The position numbers and the translations under genes were made by a program. DNA of 64,000 nt from Selaginella tamariscina (lineage: Eukaryota; Streptophyta; Lycopodiopsida; Selaginellales; Selaginellaceae), in assembly GCA_003024785.1 (NCBI GenBank), contig PUQB01000124.1:372001-436000 (forward strand), in the 5' to 3' direction. Positions 33,652-47,615 of the stretch are shown piece by piece (position 1 is the first letter of the stretch; each line of letters starts with the position of its first letter). A model generated the notes under the pieces. It worked only from the letters and a program-made list of their open reading frames with translations. It was not told the DNA's origin and did no database searches.

Positions 33652-35615
33652 AACAATGTATTAATTTAGTCCATGTTGTCTTTTCCATAAATATAATTGA
33701 CAATTCTTGTTATTGTTGAAGTTAACTTTTTATACAGAAGTATTCTTCTTTTTCCTAAGCTTTCACTATCTCACAAAATTGTTTGCCATTCGTCTCAATA
33801 TGAAGTTGAAGTACATTTGTGTCTTTAATGATTACTTTAACCAAACCCATTTTTCCTTTCTTCACATGCCTTCTCTTTTTAGTGTTGCATGGAACACTAT
33901 GTCCATTTTCATTGAAGTATCAATGAACAAAGGTGATTATGCAAAAGTCATTTGTGAAGCTGGAGTTGTCAATGGAGCATTTTCAAAAGTCATTTGCATG
34001 ATCAGTGCTTTGCAATTTTGGTCGAATTGAAAGGAATTTAAAAGATTAAATAGATCTAACTTTGTCTTAGGCAATTCATCTTAGGTCCTAAGTTATTAAG
34101 TTTATTGCTTCAATAAGCTTGAATAAGGAGTAGCACGTCTTCTTACTGTGGTTATGAATAGCCTTGTAGTCAATGATTAAGTTCTACTACTTTTTTACAA
34201 CATTATTCTTTATTACAATTGTTAAAGTCTTGTGCTTGTATTTGACTCACAATTGTACTTCAACATGTTTGAGATGTGTCACTTGCAAGTTGCTTAGTAA
34301 TCATTTGTGCCATATAAAAACTTTATGTCGTTTAATTTCACAAGCACCATTGTTTCTTTCATTAATCTATTTTGAAAATGTTGTCGTTTATTTCTTGTTA
34401 AAGTTAGTTGTCCTCGTGATTGATCTTATATGAAAACTTTTTAAAATCCTTGACTTTGTTATTTAGTTTTAAAAGTATTCATTTATTAATCTTTTCAATT
34501 GCATTGGAGTATCCATTATCTCCACTTATTCCATATCCCTCAAGTCCATCATTCATTTAAGATTGTCAACCATCTTTGTTGAGTTTTGTCCAAGCTCAGG
34601 GCAAGCTCAAACATAACTTTCCAAACACAATTTTGAAAATAGTTGGGCCTCTAACTCATCATCTTCTTCGGCTACAAATGCCAAGCTCAACTAGTTGGGC
34701 TTTAGCCTAGCTCTAGAGCTTGAAGCATTGCTAGCTAAATAGTGTGATTGTGGCATCCATAGCCAAGCCCAAATTTAGGTTTAGCCATGGATCAACCCTA
34801 AACCCTAAAATGTGGATATAATACAAGAAAATATAAGAAAAAAGGAGAGGAGAAGGTAGATGCTTACCTCAATTGGTTGTTCTTCTTGCTCTTTTCTATG
34901 ACCAAGTCTAAACATAATTAGGGTAGGTGCCAGGTGTTAAATTAGGGTGCTCTTAAAGAGTGCCAAATTTTTAAGGAGGGCTAAACCCATCATCTAGCTT
35001 TTTTGTGTATTTTGTTTTCTCTTAAATTTTTTAAAATGCAAGAATTTAGTACAATCTACTACCCTTTATGATCATACATTTAAAAATATTAAATAGAGAT
35101 AATTTAAAGGTTGGTGTGAATTCATTTTCATTTATTTTAAGCCAAAATGGCTAAATAAGGGTCAGTATGTGTGAACAACGCTAATAAAAATGCAAACATA
35201 ATGCTCAATTTAGGGATTCAAATTTTGAATTTCAAATTTAAATTTAAAAGTTAAAAACCTTGACTTGTATAATTATAATAAGCATTAAAACAATGATAAT
35301 TAAGGAACATGGGAGTTACATATACATGTTGTTGTGTTCTTATTCAAGGTGGTTTATAAACTAAATCAAAAAGTTCCTTGTAGCTTTTATGATGATAGTG
35401 TCAATCCTAATGTACATGTAATTATTTTCTTTAAGACTTCATCGTTGATCTTGAAGGTGTCTTAATTCTTTAGTGATAAAATGACATTGTGGAGTAGATG
35501 ATCCATGTTTTGGGTCAATCATTAGTGAGGTCACCTTGTGAAATGCATTGAAGTAGTACTCTAGAATGCCCTTGGTACAATGTGCATCCTCTCCCCATTT
35601 CCTAGCTATACTAAC
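33652..35615. other. Intergenic or unclassified repeat sequence
   Basis: About 2 kb with no domain I recognise. Several short frames (e.g. 33707-34030, minus 35439-35621) look like chance or old repeat. The sequence around 34580-34990 has a mixed composition and may be an unclassified repeat. Confidence 0.35.
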
Positions 35616-35911
35616 TGTCACGACCGGATATAGATATACTTATAGGATATTCCTACAGGATATGCCTATAGGATATACTATAGGATATGCCTAAAGGATA
35701 AGGGTCACTATTTTTAACTCATGACCATATTAGACTCATGACCAGATTAGCTTTGGAGTTGTGAGTATAAAAGCTCCGACCTAATGTTGTACAATCAATT
35801 ATTATCAAACACTAGTCATTCTATGATCATTCTTGTTTTGTTCCTTGCTCTTGCCTTGTTCTTGAGTCAAGCCTTCTTGTTGTTATCTTACTTTTAAGTC
35901 GTGGCTTGATA
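35616..35911 (+). repeat. 5' LTR of element C
   Basis: About 296 bases. Starts with a short array of GGATATRCCTATA-type repeats, then a promoter-like GAGTATAAAAGCTCCGACC, then TTGTTCCTTGCTCTTGCCTTG before the terminus. Confidence 0.75.
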
Positions 35912-36009
35912 GTTTGTAGTAATTGATTTCATAGCTTTCGATTTTCAGTTACTTTTTTTTCCTTGATTCTTCTCCTTCGTCTTTTCTTCTTTTTTTTCTT
36001 TCATAGATC

Positions 36010-36346
36010 ATGGCCGATTTTGAGCAATTTCAACGCAAGCACCAAATATTGCTTCATGAGCTAGCCACTTTGCGCCAAGTGGTCACATATTTGCAAGGTT
36101 CCACCAACGCGGCGCATGCAGCTGCTTGATGCATCCTCCAAGGTTGCTGCACAGGCTCTTTCTTAAGCATCCGTGATTTCCTCTACATCGAACACTTCTT
36201 CGGAGCCGAAGATTAGCATGCCAAAAAGTTCAATGGTAATCGTGCCGATTTCCAAGGGTTCCTAAATCAGATTAGGCTTTTGATCCGCATGCAACCACGC
36301 TGCTACTCGACTGATGCACAAAAGGTGGCCTTTTGGCATCCTTACT
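36010..36346 (+). other. Left part of element C gag region
   Basis: Starts ATGGCCGATTTTGAGCAATT and runs into the insertion point of element A, where the target duplication TTACT (36342-36346) lies. Capsid-like content is inferred from position and from the matching region on the far side of A. Fossil. Confidence 0.6.
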
Positions 36347-38099
36347 TGTCATAATTTTTACTATGACTCAACCTTTTACTTTGGACGTTGACTGTTGTTA
36401 CCTACTGTACTATGTTGATGGACCCTAGATGTAGTAGGAAACAGGCCCGCTTAGTGCACTTTGGGTATCTGGTGATGGTCCGGCCGGGTGTCATTAGGTA
36501 TTTGCAGGAAACTCTAAGCGAAGCTAGAACTTACCTTCTAGAAACCCACCCCCAATTTTGACGTCCCGAATAGGCTGATTGGTCTTTGCAGATGAGTTCG
36601 GCGTGTTAAGTAGGGTTAGGAACACCCCTAGGGTTGACCTAACCCTAGGGTTGCCCTAACCCACGCCCTAAAACCCCCACCCCCTTGGGTAGGGTTTAGG
36701 GGTAGGAGTAAGGGTGAGTTATAGGCTCATATTGCTAATTTATCTAAGGGGCTAGAATTCAGTGCCAGCCCACTAACACAAACAGGAAAAGAGGGGGGGG
36801 GGCTCCGTCACATAAATAAGGTAGAGTATACGTAGGAGAGCTCCTGGGTTCATGAATGAGTTCGTTGCTCTTCTGCCGGTGCAAGCTTCAGCTTGTGTCG
36901 TTAAGGTACAACCCTCTGTTGTGCCGCCCTAACTTCCAGATGCCAGGGGTACGTCCCACCTTCGGGGTAGCTTACCCTTAACGTTGGCGAATCCATGCCT
37001 GGGAGGTCTTGTCGGAATGCACGTTCCAAGAGGCAGAGGTTGAGGCTTGTCTCCAGCCTCCTCCTCCACGTCAAGCTAGGTGTAGCACTCAGCCAAGCAA
37101 GGCACATCCGTGTCCTTGTCCAACTGTGGGCGTGGGATCTTGTTTGACAGGTTCACGTTACCTGGTTCCTGAGGGTTCATTGAGGGGTTCTAGAGTTGGC
37201 ATTTAGGAACCACGTTTGTGGTACTTGGTGCAACTCTTGAATCTAAGGGCTATGGCATGATAGCCCACATCTGGAAGGCAGTGTCACATGGAGATGTGAC
37301 ACTGGGCTAAACGTCACATGGTACAACGCCCGAGGCACGCCCTTTGGGGTTATGTCATGGGCTTGTCGCTAAGGGGTTGGATACTCTAGCAAACAGGCAT
37401 GCTTGTGCTTGCACTAGGGTGCTAAGCCTTGGGCATCCGCTCAAGGGAGGTTAGGTCTCTAACTAGGTGTGCTTTGGCACACTTGGCTAGGGGAGTGTTC
37501 TCCTTGGAATCCAGGGTTGAACAACCTAAGCTCATTAGCAGAAGCCCTTTCGTAAGGCACTCGCAAGGTCATGTGCTTAGGGTTATCCCAAACCTAGCCT
37601 TAGGGAGTTTGCTTAGCAGAACACTCGTGTCCGCCTACGGCGCACACTCGTGTCCTCACTAAGTACTAGCCCTAGGTCTAGGGTATAACTTGGCCACTCA
37701 AACCCTTAGGGGTTAGTCGTGGTTCAGGGTACCCTTGTCGCCCTAAAGGGGTTGTACTCCCGGATGAGGGTGATTCCTCAAGGGGTAAGTGACGATGCCT
37801 TAGCTCTGTCAGGGGTATGTGTGGAACACACGTCTCCTTGATGGGGGTTAGGGCATGAGCCTGTCTAGGTCTTCTAGGGCAAGACCCTAAGTCAACTAGG
37901 GTTATCCCTCAAGGGTTTTGGGGGCAGACACTCTAGGGAGACTTAGGCTAAACCCTAAGTCTCCTGTCCACTTGGGCATTAGAGTCTAACCTAGGGGTCG
38001 TTGGGGTTGTTCTGGGAAACTTAGCGTTGCTCACACAGGGTGATGATGCCGAATGGCCACGTGTTGGCCACTTTGGCCCTTTGGGTTAAAACTCTGACA
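36347..38099 (+). repeat. 5' LTR of element A
   Basis: 1753 bases, TGTCATAA to CTCTGACA. Contains a G run of about ten (near 36792-36802) just before CATAAATAAGG, which is a plausible TATA region, and CCCTAGGG/CCTAACCC-rich segments. Confidence 0.85.
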
Positions 38100-38101
38100 A
38101 T

Positions 38102-38113
38102 TGGTATGGAGCC
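38102..38113 (+). promoter_or_regulatory. Primer-binding site of element A
   Basis: TGGTATGGAGCC starts two bases after the LTR end. It resembles TGGTATCAGAGC, the complement of the initiator methionine tRNA 3' end used by many plant LTR elements. The equivalent site in element B reads TGGTATCGGAGCC. Confidence 0.75.
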
Positions 38114-41100
38114 ATTCTCTGCGGTCAGTAGGACTGCCTAAAGTTGTAGTGTGTTTCAGGGTTTAGTTAGTTCTAAATTTTTGAAGTACTCTATCACTTT
38201 CGGCTAACGTCTGAATTCTGCACGGAGAGTTGGTCCTGAGATCTATAACTCTTCAAAGAACATCTACTTAATAAGTGGGTGTGGGTTATGGACTCCAATG
38301 TCGAAGGTAGCACTCGGAAGGCAACTTCCAAGTTGCATGCCAGGTTACGTTTTCTCTAGGTTACTTGACCTTAAGGTTGTCCAGGTTACTTTACCATATC
38401 CACAAGACGTGGCATGTTAGTTTGTTCTGGCTTACAAACTAAGTCTTGTGAAGGGTTGTGATATGCTAAGCTACCATTATTGAAAATTTTTCTTTTTCTT
38501 TAAGGTGTTTGAATTTGGGATAACACATGATTTGAGAACATGACTATGGTCCATTGAGTTTTGGCTTATGTCAAGATTCAATATCGTTCCAATAGTGTTC
38601 AAACGGGGAAAGACTTATGTTTCAGAGTGCATCTTTGACTTCGGAGAAGGGGCATATTCAAACATAAGATGAACACTACATTTTGACATAAAGTGTAAAT
38701 AAGCTTATTATAGTGCATGTTTCCGAGAGTGTAACTCTAGAAGCAGACTATGGTGATGAACTTATAATACAACGAAATGTCAAATATTAACATATGATGA
38801 ATATGTTAAGCAGTTGGTTCGAAGATCCAATGTAATCAAAGTATTGTCCGATGTTCGCAATACTTTGATGACGCTAGCTGCAAGTAACATTAGGTGAAAT
38901 AGTTTACTAAGTTCAAGTCCTGATTTGAACAAAGTACAACTTGAAACCTTAGTTGGTTGTAAGCGCGCACTTTGTATTCAAGTTAGCTACTCAACTAACT
39001 TGATTATGAAGTTATCTCATGTGGGATTAAGAATGGGATAGAATAATATATTTTGGGTAGAGGATTTAATGTTGCATCCCTATCAATGCAACTTTTGGAT
39101 AGATGGCATGATCTATCAGAAAGAGTAATGTTGGAAACATACGTTTACATTTTTAGTTTACTGAGTAATGAAGACTTGCATAGTGAAGGCGTTCGGCGCA
39201 CACTTGTGCATTTTCATTGTTAACTCTTTAATCTTGGAAACTGTAACGTTGTTTGCAATGTGGGAGAAGTTCTTGAACAAGGGTGATTCCTTGGTTAAGA
39301 AGAGCATGATTTGGGATTCTTCACTTTGTTTATGACTAAGTAAGGAAACTTGCTAAGTTTGATAACTTATGTTGAGAATTACCAATGAGCTAGTAATAGT
39401 CGGATTTCCATTGGAGGTTTAAGTGCATGTACCTCCTCAGAGAGTCGGTGTTCGATGAGAATTAGAAGTTGATATTGATTTTCAATATCAATTTCATTTT
39501 AGAGTCGAATACGATTATTCAAAAGACGGTTTCTTGACTTTGCATCATGGTCGCAAATGTGGGCACTTAAAGAACAAATAAAGTATGTATCTTCAATCTT
39601 TCAGAATATTGAAAAATAGAACTATTCTTGACTCAAGGTTTGATTGTATTCCTTGGGTTAGTTGTTAGTTCTATCTCAAGGTTTGATGGTGTTCCTTGAG
39701 TTGGTTCAATATTCTTGTAAGTATGATATTGTGTAGCGGGATTAGCTCAAGAAGATGGTGTCCCTTCTTGATGATTGTAGTTCAAGGTTGTCCAATATCC
39801 GGTTCGAGAATATGAGGTTTCCTATCACCTCATCTGTTGAGATATTTATATTCTAAACTTTGGCAGAATTTGTGACAATCTTTTCAAGATTGGTTATAAA
39901 TGACTTGTCAAAGTATGGTATGATATCTCTTCAATATTGAGTTTGGAGCGCTCAATATTAAACTTGGTTATGATCACATGAGGTGGCCGTAATCATATAA
40001 TATAAAGACTCAAGTGGATTTGAGTCTGACACTTTGGTAAGGCACTACCTTAGTGTTATAACTTGAAAATGTTTTTCAAGTTAGTTGAGAAATGAGACAT
40101 TTCTCAATACATTGCTTGAGGGGCAATGTATACTTTCTGGATTGCTAGGTGTCTAGAGTGAATAATGTATCTTAGTTCAATGTACTGAACTAGATATTTT
40201 ATTCATGTTTGGGGAGATCTATTGAATTATAAGGTATGACTAAAACATGAAGTTGATATAACACTTCAGTGTTATGATAACATTTATGTGGAGGTTGATA
40301 TCTTACTAAATCAATTAGATGAACCAGACACTAGTTCATGATTCCTCTTAGTCTCTGAACAAGTTCCTCGAATACTATGTCATAACATTATATGTCCATC
40401 TCAAAAACTCAAGTTCGGTTCATGTAAACTAAGCCATGTCTATATTATAGTTGTAGCATTTTGATAATTGATATGATTGTAAGTTTATATCGCTAGTATA
40501 ACAACTAGTTGATAAACTTAGGATTTGAACGTTAAAACGATCATTATCCATTCAAGAGTATCAATATCGAAATTACAACTGTTTATGGAATAAGGATTAG
40601 TTTAAAAAGATGTTTATCAAAACACTAATTGCTTAATTAGTGAAAATACTATACTTCGGTATAGTGTTGAGAAACATTTACGAAATAGTTTAAGAGTTGG
40701 AAATAAATATAATGTTATGGAGGCGTGCAGTATTCTGAATTCAAGAGACTCTTATCGTGGAAACTAAGTTCTAAAATTTGGTATTTTAAACTTAGTGAGA
40801 TAAGAGTTAGGAAGTATTGAACGGCATCTAGTATGATGTGCTCTTTGGGGAATGAGTACAATGAGATGACAATTAAGAGACGTGTTATTTAAAGGTTGTC
40901 GATTGAGGCACTAGAGATGGGTTGAATTTCCTGGTTTTCCACATTGGTTTGTAAGAAAGGTATGTTAGCTTATCTGGTCCCTGAACTGGTCGGTGTTATG
41001 AAAGAGTACAAAGATGGTTGCGAAAGACAAATGGTAGTGCTATCACACTTGGTCGCAGATTTGACTGAATTTGATTCCTATCGGGAATAAATTTATGTTA

Positions 41101-41861
41101 ATAACACACCAAGTGGATGGCAGTTGGTAGATTGGCAAACCTTGTTGTATACATGTGTACAGCCATGCGCCTCTGTGATCGCCTCTGGCCAGATTGACAT
41201 GTTTATAAAGAACAGGTTTTATGATGTACTTTGTATCGGAAAAGAGCTTGATTCCGATAAAAGTCTCATACTTAGTCTGGCGTAGCTATACTAACAAGGG
41301 ATAGGTATAGTAGCAGACCCTTATGTAAAGGGTAATGAGAAACACGAGGGATGCAGAAAATGAGCTATAATACCGTAACATGTGGAGATGTGGGACCATT
41401 GGAAAATCAAAAGAAATGCGAAGGTGTTTGGTCAAGCATTTGAGAAGTGCTTGTTGTTGTTAGACGACAGAGGTCGTCAACAGCATTTAATATTAAGGAA
41501 TAAAACAAGTCTTTATTTCTTGTTAACCAAGGGGCCGGCAACAACACTAACTAGAGGCCTCCAATATAAATTCTAGTTAAGTAAAGAAATTAACCAGTGT
41601 TGTGTGCGTCGGGTGACAGACTTTGCAGACGTGCAAAAGGTCTCCAGGTGACTTCATGTCACAGGTGGTGCCTCCGGCAGCTGGGTTTACGACTCAGTGA
41701 ACGACGGTTCTGAAGTACTTGGTTTCGCATAATGCAAGGGGGGTAAAAAAATTATGTGAACTTTTGGCTGACTCCGCATAGAGTGATATGTTAGTTTTGG
41801 TTAGTTTTTCTAACATTATCTAGTCTTGGAGTTGGACGTCAACGAGGACGTTGACATTTTC
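38114..41861 (+). repeat. Non-coding internal region of element A
   Basis: About 3.75 kb with no open frame longer than about 70 codons and no retroviral domain. It matches the internal region of B (43851-47615) in inverse orientation along its whole length, with few differences by eye. Confidence 0.75.
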
Positions 41862-41875
41862 AAAGGCGGGGAGTG
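41862..41875 (+). promoter_or_regulatory. Polypurine tract of element A
   Basis: AAAGGCGGGGAGTG lies immediately before the 3' LTR start TGTCATAG. The same tract, on the minus strand, borders the left LTR of element B at 43851-43864. Confidence 0.7.
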
Positions 41876-42165
41876 TGTCATAGTTTTTACTATGACTCAA
41901 CCCTTTACTTTGGACGTTGACTGTTGTTACCTACTGTACTATGTTGATGGACCCTAGATGTAGTAGGAAACAGGCCCGCTTAGTGCACTTGGGTATCTGG
42001 TGATGGTCCGGCCGGGTGTCATTAAGTATTTGTAGGAAACTCTAAGCGAAGTTAGAACTTACCTTCTAGAAACCCACCCCCAATTTTGACGTCACGAATA
42101 GGCTGATTGGTCTTTGCAGATGAGTTCGGCGTGTTAAGTAGAGTTAGAACACCCTAGGGTTGACC

Positions 42166-43850
42166 TGTCAGATTTAACCCAAAGGGCCAACACGTGGCAA
42201 CACGTGGCTGCCAGGTGGCCATTCGGCGTCATCACCCTGTGTGAGCAACGCTAAGTTTCCCAGAACAACCCCAATGACCCCTAGGTTAGACTCTAATGCC
42301 CAAGTGGACAGGAGACTTAGGGTTTAGCCTAAGTCTCCCTAGAGTGTCTACCCCCAAAACCCTTGAGGGATAACCCTAGTTGACTTAGGGTCTTGCCCTA
42401 GAAGACCTAACCCCCATCAAGGAGACGTGTGTTCCACACATACCCCTGGACAGAGCTAAGGCATCGTCACTTACCCCTTGAGGAATCACCCTCATCCGGG
42501 AGTACAACCCCTTTAGGGGACAAGGGGTACCCTGAACCACGACTAACCCCTAAGGGTTTGAGTGGCCAAGTTATACCCTAGACCTAGGGCTAGTACTTAG
42601 TGAGGACACGAGTGTGCGCCGTAGGCGGACACGAGTGTTCTGCTAAGCAAACTCCCTAAGGCTAGGTTTGGGATAACCCTAAGCACATGACCTTGCGAGT
42701 GCCTCACGAAAGGGCTCCTGCTAACATGTTTAGGTTGTTCAACCCTTGAATTCCAAGGAGAACACTCCCCTAGCCAAGTGTGCCAAAGCACACCTAGTTA
42801 TGAGACCTAACCTCCCTTGAGCGGATGCCCAAGGCTTAGCACCCTAGTGCAAGCACAAGCATGTCTGTTTGCTAAAGTATCCAACCCCTTGGCGACAAGC
42901 CCATGACATAACCCCAAAGGGCGTGCCTCAGGCGTTGTACCATGTGACGTTTAGCCCAGTGTCACATCTCCATGTGACACTGCCTTCCCGATGTGGGCTA
43001 TCATGCCATAGCCCTTAGATTCAAGAGTTGCACCAAGTGCCACAAACGTGGCTCCTAAATGCCAACTCTAGAACCCCTCAATGAACCCTCAGGAACCAAG
43101 TAACATGAACCTGTCAAACAAGATCCCACGCCCACAGTTGGACAAGGACACGGATGTGCCTTGCTTGGCCGTGAGTGCTACACCTAGCTTGACGTGGAGG
43201 AGGAGGCTGGAGACAAGCCTCAACCTCTGCCTCTTGGAACGTGCATTCCGACAAGACCTCCCAGGCATGGATTCGCCAACGTTAAGGGTAAGCTACCCCG
43301 AAGGTGGGACGTACCCCTGGCATCTGGAAGTTAGGGCGGCACAACAGAGGGTTGTGCCTTGACGACACAAGCTAGAGCTTGCACCGGGAGAAGAGTAACG
43401 AGCTCAGTCATGAACCCAGGAACCCTCACTCCTATATACTACCTTATTTATGTGACAGAGGCCCCCCCCCCTGTTTTCCTGTTTACATAAGTGGGCTAGC
43501 ACTGAAATCTCATTCCCAGAGGGAACATACTTGGTGAGTTATCCATCGACCCCTAAACCCTAACCTGTCAAACCTGGGGGTATTTCTAAGCATATCCGAC
43601 ATGCCGAACTCACCGGAACTAGCCATTAATCCAACCGGGACACGGAAAACCAAGGTAAGAGTTTTCTAGATGGAAGTGCTAGCTTCGCCAGAGTTTTTGC
43701 AAATACCTAATGACACCCGGCCGGACCATCACTAGATATCCAAGTGCACTAAGCGGGCTGTTTCTTCACACCTAGGGCTTATCAACATAGTACAGTAGGT
43801 AACAACAGTCAACGTCCAAAGTAAAGGGAGTCATAGTAAAAACTATGACA
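42166..43850 (-). repeat. Left LTR (3' LTR) of element B
   Basis: 1685 bases, reading on the minus strand from TGTCATAG at 43850 to the TCTGACA end at 42166. A C run of about ten near 43462-43471 is the complement of the family's G run. Confidence 0.8.
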
Positions 43851-46800
43851 CACTCCCCGCCTTTGAAAATGTCAACGTCCTCGTTGACGTCCAACTCCAA
43901 GACTAGATAATGTTAGAGAAAACTAACCAAAACTAACATATCACTCTATGCGGAGTCAGCCAAAAGTTCACATAATTTTATTACCCCCTTGCATTACGCG
44001 AAACCAAGTACTTCAGAACCGTCGTTCACTAAGTCGTAAACCTAGCTGCCGGAGGCACCACCTGCGACATGAAGTCACTTGGAGACCTTTTGCACGTCTG
44101 CAAAGTCTGTCACCCGACGCACACAACACAATGGTTAATTTCTTTACTTAACTAGAATTTATATTGGAGGCCTCTAGTTAGTGTTGTTGCCGGCCCCTTG
44201 GTTAACAAGAAATAAAGACTTGCTTTATTCCTTAATATTAAATGCTGTTGACGACCTCTGTCGTCTAACACACAACAAGCACTTCTCAAATGCTTGACCA
44301 AACACCTTCGCATTTCTTTTGATTTTCCAATGGTCCCACATCTCCACATGTTACGATATTATAGCTTACATCTCTGCATCCCTCGGTGCTTCTCATTACC
44401 CCTTTTCATAAGGGTCTGCTACTATACCTATCTCTCATTAGTATATAGCTACGCCAGACTAAGTATGAGACTTTTATCGGAATCAAGCTCTTTTCCGATA
44501 TAAGAGTACAAGTCGTAAAACCCTGTTCTTTGTAAACATGTCAATCTGGCCAGAGGCGATCACAGAGGCGCATGGCTGTACACATGTATACAACAAGGTC
44601 TTGCCAATCTACCAACTGCCATTCACTTGGTGTGTTATTAACATAAATTTATTCCCGATAGGAATCAAATTCAGTCAAATCGCGACCAAGTGTGATAGCC
44701 TTACCATTCGTCCTTCGCAACCATCTTTGTACTCTTTCATAACACCGACCAGTTCAGGGACCAGATAAGCTAACATACCTTTCTTACAAACTAATGTGGA
44801 AACCAGGAAATTCAACCCATCTCTAGTGCCTCAATCGACAATCTTTAGATAACACGTCTCTTAATTGTCACTCTCATTGTACTCATTCCCAAAGAGCACA
44901 TCATACTAGATGCCATTCAATACTTCCTAACTCTTATCTCACTAAGTTCAAAATACCAAATTTTAAGACTTAGTTTCCACGATAAGAGTCTCTCTGAATT
45001 AATACTGCACGCCTCCATAACATTATATTTATTTCCAACTCTTAAACTGATTTCGTAAATGTTTCTCAACACTATACCGAAGTATAGCATTTTCACTAAT
45101 TGAAGCAACTAGTGTTTTGATAAACATCTTTTAAACTAATCCTTATTCTATAAATAGTGCAATTTCGATATTGATACTCTCGAATGGATAATGATCGTTT
45201 TAACGTTCAAATCCTAAGCTTATCAACTAGTTGTTATACTAGTGGATATAAACTTACAATCATATCAATTTATCGAAATGCTACAACTACATTATAGATA
45301 TGGTCTTAGTTTACATGAACCGAACTTCAATTTTGAGACGGAAATATAATGTTATGACAGTATTTCGAGGAACTTTGTTCAGAGACTAAGAGGAATCATG
45401 AACTAGTGTCTGGTTCATCTAACTGATTTAGTAAGATATCAACCTCCACATAAATGTTATCATAACACTGAAGTGTTATATCAACTTCATGTTTTAGTCA
45501 TACCTTATAATTCAATAGATCTCCCCAAACATGAATAAAATATCTAGTTCAGTACATTGAACTAAGATACATTATTCACTCTAGACACCTAGCAATCCAG
45601 AAAGTACACATTGCCCCTCAAGCAATGTATTGAGAAATGTCTCATTTCTCAACTAACTTGAAAACACGTTTCAAGTTATAACACTAAGGTAGTGCCTTAC
45701 CAAAGTGTCAGACTCAAATCCACTTGAGTCTTTATATTATATGATTACGGCCACCTCATGTGATCATAACCAAGTTTGATATTGAGCGCTCCAAACTCAA
45801 TATTGAAGATATATCATACCATACTTTGACAAGTCATTTATAACCAATCTTGAAAAGATTGTCACAAATTCTGCCAAAGTTTAGAATATAAATATCTCAA
45901 CAGATGAGGTGATAGGAAACCTCATATTCTCGAACCGGATATTGGACGAACCTTGAACTACAATCATCAAGAAGGGACACCATCTTCTTGAGCTAATCCG
46001 CTACACAATATCATACTTACAAGAATATTGAACCAACTCAAGGAACACCATCAAACCTTGAGATAGAACTAACAACTAACCCAAGGAATACAATCAAACC
46101 TTGAGTCAAGAATAGTTCTATTTTTCAATATTCCGAAAGATTGAAGATACATACTTTATTTGTTCTTTAAGTGCCCACATTTGCGACCATGATGCAGAGT
46201 CAAGAAACCGTCTTTTGAATAATCGTATTCGACTCTAAAATGAAATTGATATTGAAAATCAATATCAACTTCTAATTCTCATCGAACACCGACTCTCTGA
46301 GGAGGTACATGCACTTAAACCTCCAATGGAAATCCGACTATTACTAGCTCATTGGTAATTCTCAACATAAGTTATCAAACTTAGCAAGTTTCCTTACTTA
46401 GTCGATAAACAAAGTGAAGAATCCCAAATCATGCTCTTCTTAACCAAGGAATCACCCTTGTTCAAGAACTTCTCCCACATTGCAAACAACGTTACAGTTT
46501 CCAAGATTAAAGAGTTAACAATGAAAATGCAAAGTGTGCGCCGAACGCCTTCACTATGCAAGTCTTCATTACTCAGTAAACTAAAAATGTAAACGTATGT
46601 TTCCAACATTACTCTTTCTGATAGATCATGCCATCTATCCCAAAAGTTGCATTGATAGGGATGCAACATTAAATCCTCTACTGCCAAATATATTATTCTA
46701 TCATTCTAGATCCCATATGAGATAACTTCATAATCAAGTTAGTTGAGCTAGCTAACTTGAATACAAGTGCGCGCTTACAACAACTAAGGTTTCAAGTTGT

Positions 46801-47615
46801 ACTTTGTTCAAATAGGGACTTGAACTTAGTAAACTATTTCACCTAATGTTACTTGCAGCTAGCGTCATCAAAATATTGCGAACATCGGACAATACTTTGA
46901 TTACATTGGATTTCGAACCAACTGCTTAATATATTCATCATATGTTAATATTTGACATTTGTTGTATTATAAGTTCATCACCATAGTCTGCTTCTAGAGT
47001 TACACTCTCGGAAACATGCACTATAATGAGAGCTTATTTTACACTTTATGTCAAAATGTAGTGTTCTCTTATGTTTGAATATGCCCCTTCTCCGAAGTCA
47101 AAGATGCACTTTGAACATAAGTCTTTCCCCGTTTGAACACTATTGTTGGAACGATATTGAATCTTGACTAAGCCAAAACTCAATGGACACTGTCTGTTTC
47201 CAAATCATGTGTTATCCCAAATTCAAACACCTTAAAGAAAAAGAAAAATTTTCAATAATGTGTAGACTTAGGATATCACAAGACCCACTTCACAAGACTT
47301 AGTTTGTAAGCCAGAACAAACTAACACGCCACGTCTTGTGGAAGTATGGTAAAGTAACCAAACATCATAAGGTAAATAACCTGGCATACAACTTGGAAGT
47401 TGCCTTCCAAGTGCTTACATTGGAGTCCATAACCCACACCCACTTATTAAGTATGTTCTTTGAAGAGTTATAGATCTCAGGACCAACTCCACGCAGAATT
47501 CAGACATTAGCCGAAAGTGATAGAGTACTTCAAAAATTTAGAACTAACTAAACCCTAAAACACACTACACTTTAGGTAGTCCTACTGACCGCAGAGAATA
47601 GGCTCCGATACCAAT
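43851..47615 (-). repeat. Non-coding internal region of element B
   Basis: The polypurine tract lies at 43851-43864 and the primer-binding site at 47601-47613 (complement of TGGTATCGGAGCC). No coding domain found. It is the inverse counterpart of 38114-41861. Confidence 0.75.

Noticed and set aside
35439-35621. Minus-strand frame next to the left end of element C
   Set aside because: It looked briefly like a gag-type fragment, but no motif supports it.
36901-37662. Repeated short frames with PSLTWRRRLE or RSPFVRHSQGH
   Set aside because: The same frames recur in every LTR of the A/B family in either orientation; they are LTR sequence, not genes.
41382-41576. 64-codon frame in the internal region of element A (mirrored at 44152-44349 in B)
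   Set aside because: It is present in both copies but has no recognised domain and is short; conserved non-coding sequence explains it equally well.
43440-43475. Poly-C and poly-G runs as assembly gap fillers
   Set aside because: They occupy the same LTR position in all copies on the expected strand, so they are part of the family sequence, though their lengths may be imprecise.
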